DNA from: Ophiocordyceps camponoti-saundersi (nom. inval.)
Lineage: Eukaryota; Ascomycota; Sordariomycetes; Hypocreales; Ophiocordycipitaceae
Reading direction: 5' to 3'
NCBI GenBank assembly: GCA_003339415.1
Contig: PDHQ01000218.1
Coordinates: 1 to 59,189 of the forward strand
DNA: 59,189 nucleotides
Below the pieces are notes generated by a model. It was not told the DNA's origin. It saw nothing but the letters and a program-made list of their open reading frames with translations, and made no database searches. The translations under genes were made by a program, and so were the position numbers. Of this stretch, positions 36,561 to 45,925 are shown piece after piece (position 1 is the first letter of the stretch; every line of letters begins with the position of its first letter).

Positions 36561-37800
36561 AGAATAAAAGTTATAATAGCTTTATTAATATTTTAGCTAC
36601 TTTTATATATAATAGCTTTATAATTTACTAAAAAAAGCTAGTTTTTTAAATATAACCTTTATAGCCCTTAAGTTAATCTAACGTTTATATTACTAATATT
36701 AGTTATATAATTTAAAACCTTAGTAATTTAAATTCTCCCTTAAAGATAACTATAACTTTAATTACTTACTAGTTATCGATATTTTTTACCTTTATAGTAG
36801 GCCGGTCCTATATACTATTAACGAAGCTATATCTTTCTAAGCCGCCGCCTTTATACGAAGTATATCGGCGGTAAATACTTAAAACGCCTTATATAAGTAC
36901 TAGATTTATATATACTAAAGCCTATTAGATATTATCTCCTATAACGCTAGGACTAACTTTTCCTCTTTAGAGTTTTATACGAATACGAAACTACTTAGTA
37001 TTATATATAAAAAAGTGCCTATTAAAGCGTATTAAGTAATCGGTAAGGTTAAATATATATATACCCCTCTTAGGCGGGCGTATAATATCCTATAATAGGA
37101 AATTAGTACTAAAATAGATAACGTAATTATTTTTTAGATAGCTATTAAGGCTATTAACGATATAGCTAGATTAAATAGCCTTATCTTAATATTTCTTATT
37201 TTTAGCGCTTACCCCCGTATTTTATATAACTCGCCCTTAGCCCCTAATATTACTATAAGAGCCTAAGCGATTTAGCGCGCTATAAAATAGGTATAATAAA
37301 TTAAAGCTTAAGCGGATATTTTACGCGCTTTTTATACCTAAAATAGACCTAACCTATACGACGTTTTATCGCTTCCTTTTTAAAGCGAAGTTTTTATTTA
37401 GCGTAAAAAGGATAAATAGTAAAGTCTTTTCTATATTTCTAGTTTCGACGGCTAAGATATTATTTTTAAATTTCTTATAAGACTAATTAGATTTCGTATA
37501 ATATAAGTTAAACCTTATCTCCGCTCCCTCCTTACTATACTTATAAAGAAAAAGGTATAATTCGAAATCCCGATTATGCCCCTATACGATAAAGACTTAT
37601 ATAAAGCTTTTCCCTCCGTATTTATTATTATAAAGGAAAAAAATAACTATATACTTACTATATGATTATAGTAATAGGGTATTATTACTACCTTAAGATA
37701 ACTATTCAAGGCCTCTAATTATAAGGAAATTAATGCCCTCTTTATATAAGAAGTTTTTACCTTTATTTAATATAACCTTTCCTTAGACCTTATAAGATAT
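36561..37800 (+). pseudogene. Copia-2 integrase region (decayed)
   Basis: By position between pre-integrase and RT. I could not pick out the HHCC finger or the DDE residues reliably. CG-containing words (CGACGTTTTATCGC near 37360) show moderate RIP. Confidence 0.5.
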
Positions 37801-38500
37801 ATTTTTAAAACGCGTCTTATATAAGAAATAAAAAACTTAAATAATAGCCTTTACGAAAAGTCCCGCCTAATTATTTAGGGCTATAAAGATAATAGTAAAG
37901 AGGAAATCTTTATATAATTACCTATAATTCTACGTATATTATAGCGCCTCCTTTTTACCCTTAGACTTACCCTTATAAAGTTATATAACTACTAAGGCGA
38001 ACTATAAGATATTACGTAAGTATATACGTAGTCTGCTAATCTTTTAAGTTATACGATATATATATACTTTCCTAAAAAACTATAAGATTAATATTTACCT
38101 TATACTTTTTTATATATTAAAAAGCTATTATATAAGCTAGTAAAATTAAGATTATACTAATTTAAAATATATTATAATTATTATTATACGAACCTTTATA
38201 TAACGCCCTTATTATATAATTTATATCTTTTATTTATAATAGCTAGCTATAACTTATTCGGAATAATAGGCTTATAGATAGATAATATATTCTCTTTTAC
38301 GTCCGATATATTCTCTAAACTTAAGGAAAATAAGTTAAAATAAGCAAAGCTTCGTGCGAAGCCTAAAATATTCCTTACTAATAGCTTATCTATTAACTTT
38401 AATAGTAATCGTATTACGCGCGAATTATATAATATTATTCTTATATAGAAAAGATAAGTAAAAGGCCTCTACGTTATTAACCTAACTATTAATACTACCC
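37801..38500 (+). pseudogene. Copia-2 reverse transcriptase, (Q)TDD-type
   Basis: Frame near 37850-38090: EKSRLII-GYKDNSKEEIF (from KARLVVQGYxDxDK), LPIILRIL (from SPTIxRxSQR), then L-DIT-VYT-SANLL (from LRDITQAYxQS) and IYIYFPKKL. At 38270-38370: GL-IDNIFSFTSDIF (from GLQTDDTLFLxSDxF), KLKENKLK and KPKIFLTNSLSINFNS. The catalytic pair therefore sits in an LQTDD context, not YVDD; this matches a fungal Copia clade known from many ascomycete genomes. Confidence 0.8.
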
Positions 38501-39232
38501 CGTAAAACTTTATTAGCTAGCAAGCCTAAGGAGTATATATTACTTCTACCTATTAAATAAAGGCGTTATATAACCTTATAGTAGCTACTTAAATAACTAA
38601 TCCTTCCTTATAAGATATTTTAGCCTTTAATAAATATATCTAGTAGCAGATTAATAATACTGCCCGCAGTTTACGGTTTATTCCGCTTAACCTATCTTAT
38701 ACGAAACTATTTATTTTTATAAATAGGTTATTTATAAATAATAGGGACCTTACCTTATAGCTTAGTACCTTAATTATCCTTAGTAAGGAAAATTAGTCCT
38801 CTAACTTATTTATTATATAAGGTAATATCCTTTACTAAACCTTTACGAAATATAAAAAGGTTACTTAAAGTATTCTAATAAGCGAATTTTATAGTATAGT
38901 AAATAGCGTTAATATTAGCCTAGCCTTTTACTTAACTATTTAAGCTATTATACGATCCCTAAGCACGCCTCTAATCCCCCTTATTCTCTATATAAACTTA
39001 TATTTATTATATAACTACTTAGTAAAGCTTAGTTTAATAATAGAAAAACGGCTAATAATTAATATTATAACTATTTATAAGTTATATAAGCGTAAGGAAA
39101 TTTTAGAAATATAATAAATTAATAGTAAAAATAACCTAGCTAACGCTTATACTAAAAATAGCCTTAACTTAGCCTTATTAACCCTTATTTCTATAAATTC
39201 TTATAAGTTACGGATTAAAGCTACTATTTAAT
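38501..39232 (+). pseudogene. Copia-2 RNase H
   Basis: From about 38700: LFIFT(D)RLF (active-site Asp region), then TKYKKVT-SILISEFYSIVN (from TKCKRVTRSVLASELYxxVN), PLILYINLYLLYNYLVKL (from PLVLCTDSYSLYxCLVKL), EKRLIINII (from EKRLMIDIM) and NNLANAYTK (from DNLADAMTK). The frame ends at a TAA near 39226-39231, taken as the pol end. Confidence 0.85.
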
Positions 39233-40696
39233 AACTTACCTAAGTTATATAAGACTTATACTTTTTTCTTTCTTATATCTTTACTTTATCTAACTCTCTA
39301 TTCTTACTTTTTTATTTTTTTTATATTTTTACGTTTTTTTTCTATTATTTTTATACGAAAATTACTATTAATTTTTTCCGGGTATTATCTAACCCCTACG
39401 CTTAATTTTTTTTAAAAAAAAAAAATAAAGCTATAAACGCCTAATTTTTTTTCTTTTCCTTTTTCCTTATTATCTAACCTTACTATTATTTCTTTTCTAC
39501 CCCCGCCCCCTATTACTTATTATCTAAAATAGTAATATACTCCTCCGCGTTAAGAGGCGCTCCGCTTAATATTACTATTATCTATCCCCGCCGCTAGCTA
39601 TTAGGTAACTTAATAAGAGTAGTTACTAAAATATAAGGTACTAGCTTAGGAGTTTACGACGCTTAGCCCTATTATACGAAAAAGTATCTTATCGTATAAG
39701 ACCGCTATATATAAATAGTATAAGCTTTATTATTATTTATCTAATATATATTAAATAAGTAAGGATTTCTAATATAAATATAGTATAATTTTATTACTAT
39801 CTTATTATAACTTATAAGTAAGATTACTAGAAAATAACTTAGGTATTAGATAATAATAGCTTTAATACGCTTAAGATCTTAAGTATTATTAAGGTAAATA
39901 AAGATATTAGATAATAATATAGCTATTAGTTAGATCTTCGCTTATTACTCTCTTATTAGTATTATTATTATATAATAGCTAGACTTTTTTTTCTTATATT
40001 TAAGAATATTTACTATATAAAGCGCCGCTTATCCTCCTTATTATAAGGTATATAAACTTAATAAAACTTAAGTTAATAAATTATAACGCTATTAAAATAA
40101 GGAGGTATATTATATAACTAATAACTATTAATAAAAATAACTTAAGTATATCGTATAATTTATTAATTTTTATTAAAAATCTTTTTAATTATTATTATTA
40201 TCTTCGTTAATTAGCTTAAAAAAGAAAGAAAGAAAAAAGGAAGAGAAAGAGAGAGAGAGAGAGAGGGAGCGAGGAGGGGTTTTTATACCCCTCTAAAGGC
40301 GGTAAAAGGCGGCAGAATCCGATTTTTAATTCCTATTTTTCGTAATATTTTTTAGTATTTTTAGTATAAGGTTATAGAAAGTTAGTTTTTTACTTATTTT
40401 TCTTAATATTATAACTATAAGAGACTTTTATAGTAAAACTTTATAAAAACGCACTATAAGTTAGATTATATAATAACCTGACTTTTATTTTTTAGCTAAT
40501 AGCTTATTTTCTTTATCTCTTTTTACTACGGTATTATAAGCGTTATTTACCTTTAGAGATTTTTTCGATTATATACTTATTTAATATTATATAATTATTT
40601 TTCTTTAGAAATATATACCTTTTAGGAAAACGGAGTTTTTTCTTTATATAATATTTTTTTATTTAATATATCTTTTTATAAAAAGAAAAAGTAAAA
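39233..40696 (+). other. Copia-2 3' non-coding region (1.45 kb)
   Basis: No domain is visible between the end of RNase H and the 3' LTR. It includes a pyrimidine/GC island at 39500-39600 (CCCCGCCCCC), a GA microsatellite at 40217-40273 and a polypurine tract at 40680-40696. It is unusually long for the 3' leader of a Copia element; either a lost extra ORF or an older insertion is possible. Confidence 0.5.
40217..40273 (+). repeat. GA-rich microsatellite
   Basis: AAAGAAAGAAAGAAAAAAGG followed by (GA)n, then GGGAGCGAGGAGGGG. Contains no CA/TG and so is immune to RIP. Confidence 0.8.
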
Positions 40697-40997
40697 TATT
40701 AGATATTATCTCTCTATACCCCTTTATATTTACTATACAATATATATATAGAAAATAGCACGGATATAGGGAAGCCTTTAATAAAATATATATTATTACC
40801 TAAGTTATGCCTCGTACGACTTAGGAGGTAGGAGGTAGCTTAGATAGGAAGAAGGAGGGTATAGAAGTAGAGTATTATCTAGCTATATAGCCGCTCTTCC
40901 TCGTACGATAAAGGAAGGGTATCTATCTTTAATTATACTTAATTTAAGTTACCTTTACTTTCTCTTACTTATACGTATATATAAAGATTACTTAATA
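40697..40997 (+). repeat. Copia-2 3' LTR (301 bp)
   Basis: Direct repeat of 33718-34018; differences are almost all C/T or G/A. Followed by TATAA, the second copy of the target site. Confidence 0.92.
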
Positions 40998-41359
40998 TAT
41001 AATATAATAACGCTTTTATTATTTAAATTTCTCTTTATAATATATTTACTTATTATATAAAATAATAACTATAGCTAATTATATAAATAATATATTAAAA
41101 TAGTAAGATAATAACTTAATAAATATAAAAAGCTTAAAAAATAATAATAATAGAAAAAAATTATAAGAATATAATAGCGGAATAATAAAAGGTAAAGCTT
41201 AAAAGAAAAATTACTTAGCGAGAAAAATAATATAATTAGCTTAAGAAGAAAAAGAAAAGAGGAGGAAGAAAAATTTTCTATATAAGGGGTATTTTAACTT
41301 ATACCTTATATATATATATACCGCAGCTAGAAATATTTTTTTTCTAAAGCGACGGGGTA
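40998..41359 (+). other. F3 internal, last part before 3' LTR
   Basis: AT-rich, with AAGAAGAAAAAGAAAAGAGGAGGAAG (41252-41270 region) and CTAAAGCGACGGGG immediately before the LTR, the latter being the likely polypurine-tract position though interrupted. No coding motif. Confidence 0.5.
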
Positions 41360-41609
41360 TATAAGGGATTCGGGCTACGCCCGAATAGCTAAGCTATATA
41401 AGGGGTGCTTAGTTAAGTCTACGCGTATAATAAGCGCGGGGTATATATAAGTATATATAATTAGTTAGCGCTACGCGTAAGATAAGCGCGGGCTATATAT
41501 AAACTATAACCTTAAGTGCGTATATTATATATATTTTAAAACCTCTTAAGTTATTCTATATTAATAGAGTTAGCTTCTTATAAATATTAAGAAGTGTAGG
41601 ACCTTTATA
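41360..41609 (+). repeat. F3 3' LTR (250 bp)
   Basis: Direct repeat of 18208-18457 with the same length; better preserved at several sites (GGATTCGGGCTACGCCCGAA against GGATTTAGGCTACGCTTAAA). Confidence 0.88.
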
Positions 41610-41919
41610 CTTTTATAAAATTAAAAATATTTTCCGAAATAATTTTATTAATATTTACTTTAGCTTTTAAAAAAGTAATAAGTATAATAAACTTTTAAGT
41701 TTAAAATTATTATAATTTAAAGTAAAGCTATATTTTAAGTAGAAAAATTTTACGGTTATAATTAACTTATATAATATTACCCTTTTTTTAAAAGTCGCTT
41801 TAAGTATAGCTTATTATTTTTAAAAAATAATAAAGAGAGTAAAATCCGCTTATAATATAAAAAAAGGTTTATATTTATATTACTATAAGCGCGGAAGTTA
41901 TAAAATATATAAAAGTTAT
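41610..41919 (-). mobile_element. Non-LTR-like element E1, fragment 3 (5' end)
   Basis: Continues E1 from 18207: aligns with E3 9380-9690 and ends AAAATATATAAAAGTT, the 5' end of the family in minus-strand sense. The second copy of the E1 target duplication follows at 41920-41933. Confidence 0.78.
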
Positions 41920-41991
41920 ATTATATTATTATAAGTTAATTTTTTATATAATATTACTAGCTTAAGTAAATTTTCTTTTTTTACTTATAAG
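41920..41991 (+). mobile_element. Gypsy F1, internal part 2
   Basis: Resumes F1 exactly where it stopped at 1886; matches F3 19655-19725 (ATAGC..TTAGCTTAAGTAAATT..CCTTT). It is cut by hAT-B at CTTATAAG (41984-41991). Confidence 0.72.
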
Positions 41992-42155
41992 TAAGGTTTA
42001 AAATTAGTTAGTAACTTTTTAATCTTTTTTTAATTAGTCTAGACTAACTAACTAAAGTCCTTATTTTTAGGGACTAAATTAGTTACTAACTAATTAAAGT
42101 CCTTATAGTAATTAATTTTAGTTAGTTACTTTTAGTTAGTTAGTAGCTAACTAAA
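41992..42155. repeat. hAT-B left subterminal array
   Basis: About ten copies of TTAGTTAG / CTAACTAA words behind the terminal repeat, in both orientations. Confidence 0.65.
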
Positions 42156-42309
42156 AATTTTATTATTATTATTATAGTACTCTAGAGGCTATAGAAGTAG
42201 CTGCTAGAACCTCGGCAGTAAGTCGAGTAGGAAAAACCCTCCTAAAAGAGGTAAAACCCCCCGCTGTGTGGTGGGACCGCGTCCGGCTCGGGGCCGGGCT
42301 AGGCGCTCT
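42156..42309 (-). mobile_element. SINE-like insert with (ATA)n tail, RIP-spared
   Basis: A 154-bp block, mostly GC-rich (CCGCTGTGTGGTGGGACCGC near 42260), in the array of hAT-B and missing from hAT-A. It is flanked by GCTAACTAAA on both sides (42146-42155, 42310-42319); this word resembles the array motif, so the duplication is suggestive, not proof. On the minus strand it starts GCAGAGCGCC and ends in (ATA)n, the same kind of tail as family E. A weak box-B-like GGTTCTAGCAG is visible; I cannot identify the parent RNA. Confidence 0.5.
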
Positions 42310-43483
42310 GCTAACTAAAGATTAAAAAATTAGTCTTTAGCCTTAATTATTTCATTAGTATTTTTACCTTATTAGTCGGCTAAAACGCCTCTTAAAGGTA
42401 TTTTCTATATAATTATAGCTATTTGCCCCGCTTTTTTAACGTATACTAAAAATAGAGTAATATTTTTAATAAAAAGTTTTTAAGAATATAATTATAAGTA
42501 AAAATAATACTATATAAATAATAATAAAATATATATATAATTTTTAAAAGTACTACTAGCCTTAATATATCTTTTATTAATTTAATTTAATTTTATATAT
42601 TTTCTTTAAATTTATATAAAAATATTAGTAAGAAAAAGTAATTTAATTTAAGAATTAATAACTTTTAAATTAAAATGTTTATAAGAGTACTTTTTTATAT
42701 ATAAAAAAGCTTAATTCTACTATGAAAGGAATTTTTTTTTTATTATATAATAATTTATAAGGTATAGATAAAAAGCTATTAACTTCCTACCTTATATTAA
42801 ATTTCTTAAAAGCTAATATTTAAATAAGAAAAGATTAGTATAAAATAAAATTTTAAATAAAATCTTATTATATAAAATAAGCCCTAATCTACTTATAATC
42901 CTATTTTTAGCTTAGTAAGCCTTTTAGATTTTTAGGTATTAATTCTTTTTTATTTTTTCCTCTTTTTTCCTTACTAGTATATTTTTCACTATATAAATCT
43001 TTACTAAGAGTAATAAAATTAATTTTCTTTAAAAAGACTCCTCTAATAAGGGACCTAAAAATATAAAAATAATAATATCTAATAATAGATTTTTTAATTA
43101 TTATTAATAGATTTTTTACTTATAATATTACTAATTATTAGAATTATAAGAAAAGATTTTAGCTAAGAGACTTTAGCTATTTTTATATAAAATTTAATTT
43201 AAAGACTAATATTAGCTATAAAAATAAGAAAAAAAATATAAAACTTATATAAAGTTAAGGGTAAGTAGCTATTTATTTTAACTTATTTTACTATTTTATA
43301 TAAGAATTTAATAAATTTCTTTCTTTTTTTAAAATAAGTATTCATTCTAGCTTTTTAAACTAAAGAATTAATTACTCTATAATAAATAGCCTAATTAAGA
43401 TAAATTTAGAAGTATTATATAGCCCTTAAAAAGCTTTATATAATAGTTTTTTCTTTTTATTAAAACGGCTTATATAAGCTAAC

Positions 43484-43641
43484 TAAATGTTTAGTCTTTT
43501 TAGTTTTTAGTCTTTAGTTAATTAGTTACTATATTTAAGGACTAACTAAAGTTCTTAGAGTGACTAACTAAAGACTAACTAAAAGGTACATATTTTTAGT
43601 CCGGACTTTTTTTAGTTAGTCCTAACTAATTTTAAACCTTA
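43484..43641. repeat. hAT-B right subterminal array
   Basis: Mirror image of 11933-12125: TTTAGTCTTTAGTTAATTAG and GACTAACTAAAG words up to the terminal repeat. Confidence 0.65.
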
Positions 43642-43866
43642 CTTATAAGTAATTTATATTATAATATAAATACGCTATTAATATTATATATTTTCAAGCT
43701 AAATTTATTTATTTATTATTTTTAAATTTTATATTTTTTCATTATTATATAAGCGGGTAATAGCTATAATTATTATATTATTATAAGTAAATTTTTTATA
43801 TAATATTAATAGCTTAAGTAAATTCCCCTTTTTTACTTATAAGTAATTTATATTATAATATTAATA
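43642..43866 (+). mobile_element. Gypsy F1, internal part 3
   Basis: Continues from 41991 and matches F3 19725 onward (TAATTTATATTA..AAATA.GCTATTA). It then contains a second, tandem-like pass of the same stretch (43740-43850), so part of F1 is locally duplicated. Cut by E2. Confidence 0.6.
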
Positions 43867-45735
43867 ATAATAATACTATTACGCTAATATACCTTATACA
43901 GCTTAGAACTATTTTATATATATTTTAAAAGGGGGAAAAATAAGTAAACTTAAAGTAAAACCCTTTTTTTAAGTATTACCTTAGCTTTAAGTTAAACCCC
44001 GCTTATACTTAGCACTTTATACTTTTAATAAGTTAGGTAATAATTAGTAATTAGGAAGCTAATATATCTCTTAAAGCGAAACTTATAATAATAATAATAT
44101 ATATAAACTAAGTTTAATATAAAATCTATATAGCTTATTTATCTTTTTAGCTATTATTATTATTATAAACTAAGTTCTTATACTTAATTAAAATAGTTTT
44201 AATAATCTAATTAATTAAGGCCTTATTAGCGTAGCTAAGAAATATATAAAAGTTTTACTATCTTATAATAAACCTTATAATAGCTAGTTTTAAAAGATAG
44301 CTAAACTATTATAGTAAAGCTATAAATATATTTAAAGAGGGGGGTAAAGGAGGTACTATTACTATATTCGCTTTCTAGCGTTTCCGCCCTAGCTATTACT
44401 AAACTTTAGCTAGCGCCGGAGGGGGAGAAGAGGCGATATATATAAAGGTTTAATTTATAAATTTCTAAAGTTAAGTTATATATATATTCTTTACCCGGTC
44501 TTATACCGCTTTTATTTTAAAATAAAGTTAACTTTACTTAAAATAAAACTTTGAATAAAAAAAGTAATAATATAATTTTTCTTATAAGCTATAAGGTAAG
44601 TAAATTTACTTTTTATATATAAAGTAATAGAATACTTACTATATTATAGCTTTATTATATAATATTTAGTAATATATCTAAGTTAATAATATTTAAAATA
44701 TTATTTAAGTTAGATTTTTAATATATATAATTTAGCGTTAAAAATCTCTGCTTATATTATTATACTTTTATTATAAATTTAGTTTCTATCTATTATATTA
44801 TTAATTATAACTATTAAGGAACTTTACTAAGTTTTTAAATAATATCTTTTTATATATAATTATATTATTAAAACCTTAATTAAAAACTTAAATTTTTTTT
44901 AAAAAGCTTTTTTATTATTTTATTATAAAGCTTACGCTAATACCCCCTTTATAATAAAAATATAACCTTTATTAGTTAAGTATATCTTTTCTCTAAAAAT
45001 AGCTTAAAGCTACCTTAAATTAAACTAAAGCTTAGAAATAATATCTTAAAATATTATTATAATATTACTACTAAGTAATTTCCTTATTATAAAAGCTTAG
45101 CTTTACTTATAAAGTTTATAATTAATATTTATTATAATTACCTTAAAGCCTTAAACTTAAAAAGGAGTAATAATAAAATTAAAGTAAATTATAAGCTATT
45201 ACTTATATTACTTAAAAACTTATTTTTTTATAATTTTCTCTAGCGCTTTAGCTATAATTATAGCTTATATCGAAAAAGTTCCGCTCCCCTTAAAGCTATA
45301 AAAAAAAGAGAAAACTACGGCTATAATAGCTAAGAAGATATTATTAACTAATAAAGTTAGAATAAGGGGAAAGCCTCCTTAAATACTCTTAAACTCCGCT
45401 ATTTATTCGATAATTATTTATATAAAAATAAAAATATCTTTTAAAATAATCTTATTAATATTTACCTTAGCTTCTAAGAAGGTAATAAGTATAATAAACC
45501 CTTAAGTTTAAGATTATTATAATTCGAAGTAAAGCTATATTTTAAGTAAAAAATTTTTACGGTTATAATTAACTTATATAGCGTTACCCTCCTTTTTAAA
45601 GTTACTTTAAGTATCGCTTACTATTATTATAAGGTAATAAAAGGAGCGGAGTTTATTTATAATATAAAAATAAAAAGTTTATATTTATATTACTATAAGC
45701 GTAGAATTTATAAAATATATAAAAGTTATATATAT
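43867..45735 (-). mobile_element. Non-LTR-like element E2 (full length, about 1,869 bp)
   Basis: Same family and length as E3. Left flank TATATTATAATATTAATA (43849-43866) is repeated at 45733-45750, a target duplication of 15 to 18 bases (its end overlaps AT-rich element sequence). An (AAT)n tail lies at the left, hence minus strand. It inserted into F1. More mutated than E3. No RT motif. Confidence 0.75.
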
Positions 45736-45925
45736 ATTATAATATTAATATATTATAATAATATATTTACTTTAAGCTATATTTATTTATTTACTACTTT
45801 ATTTATTTTATAGTTAATATTAATAGCTAATAATTACTTATAATAATATATATAATCTTAGGCTTTACTGAAAACTTAATTTTTAGCTTACTTTAAATAA
45901 TATATAATAATATTTTATTATTAAA
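45736..45925 (+). mobile_element. Gypsy F1, internal part 4 (last recognisable)
   Basis: Matches F3 19752-19925 (TTTAAGCTATATTTATTTATT..CTAC.TTATTTATTTTATAG). Homology stops near 45925, so F1 is truncated on the gag side; its pol and 3' LTR are not in the window. Confidence 0.68.

Larger units (their letters stand above)
33718..40997 (+). mobile_element. Complete Ty1/Copia element Copia-2 (7,280 bp)
   Basis: Two 301-bp LTRs (33718-34018 and 40697-40997) with tips TATTAGATA and CTTAATA (RIP forms of TG...CA) and an exact 5-bp duplication TATAA (33713-33717 and 40998-41002). A polypurine tract AAAAAGAAAAAGTAAAA precedes the 3' LTR. Protease, pre-integrase, RT and RNase H motifs are present in Copia order on the plus strand. 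It is a different family from Copia-1 and Copia-3. About 1.45 kb separate the end of pol (about 39230) from the 3' LTR. Confidence 0.92.
18208..41609 (+). mobile_element. Ty3/Gypsy element F3 (23.4 kb with nested insertions)
   Basis: Bounded by two 250-bp LTRs (18208-18457 and 41360-41609), both starting TATAAGGGATT and ending (C/T)TTTTATA or CCTTTATA. Inserted in E1; flanks are CTTAA and CTTTT where intact E has CTTAT, so the 5-bp duplication is blurred by mutation. It carries gag-pol on the plus strand with Gypsy RT, RNase H, integrase and a chromodomain-like tail (20373-23460). Removing the solo LTR, TRIM-B and Copia-2 still leaves about 14.1 kb, longer than a usual Gypsy; the excess lies after pol. 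Confidence 0.82.
41992..43641. mobile_element. hAT-like element hAT-B (1,650 bp)
   Basis: Terminal inverted repeats TAAGGTTTAAAATTAGTTAG (41992) and CTAACTAATTTTAAACCTTA (to 43641), 20 bases and fully complementary. Exact 8-bp duplication CTTATAAG at 41984-41991 and 43642-43649, the hAT hallmark. Both ends carry TTAGTTAGTC arrays. The interior 42330-43480 aligns with hAT-A in inverse orientation. No transposase motif is legible, and the length is that of a non-autonomous copy. A 154-bp GC-rich SINE-like sequence interrupts the left array. Confidence 0.87.

Noticed and set aside
18203..41614. Perfect 5-bp target duplication for F3
   Set aside because: The flanks are CTTAA and CTTTT; they are similar to the E sequence CTTAT but not identical, so only an imperfect duplication is claimed.
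42230..42309. tRNA gene in the GC-rich block
   Set aside because: No cloverleaf can be drawn, and only a weak box-B-like word is present.
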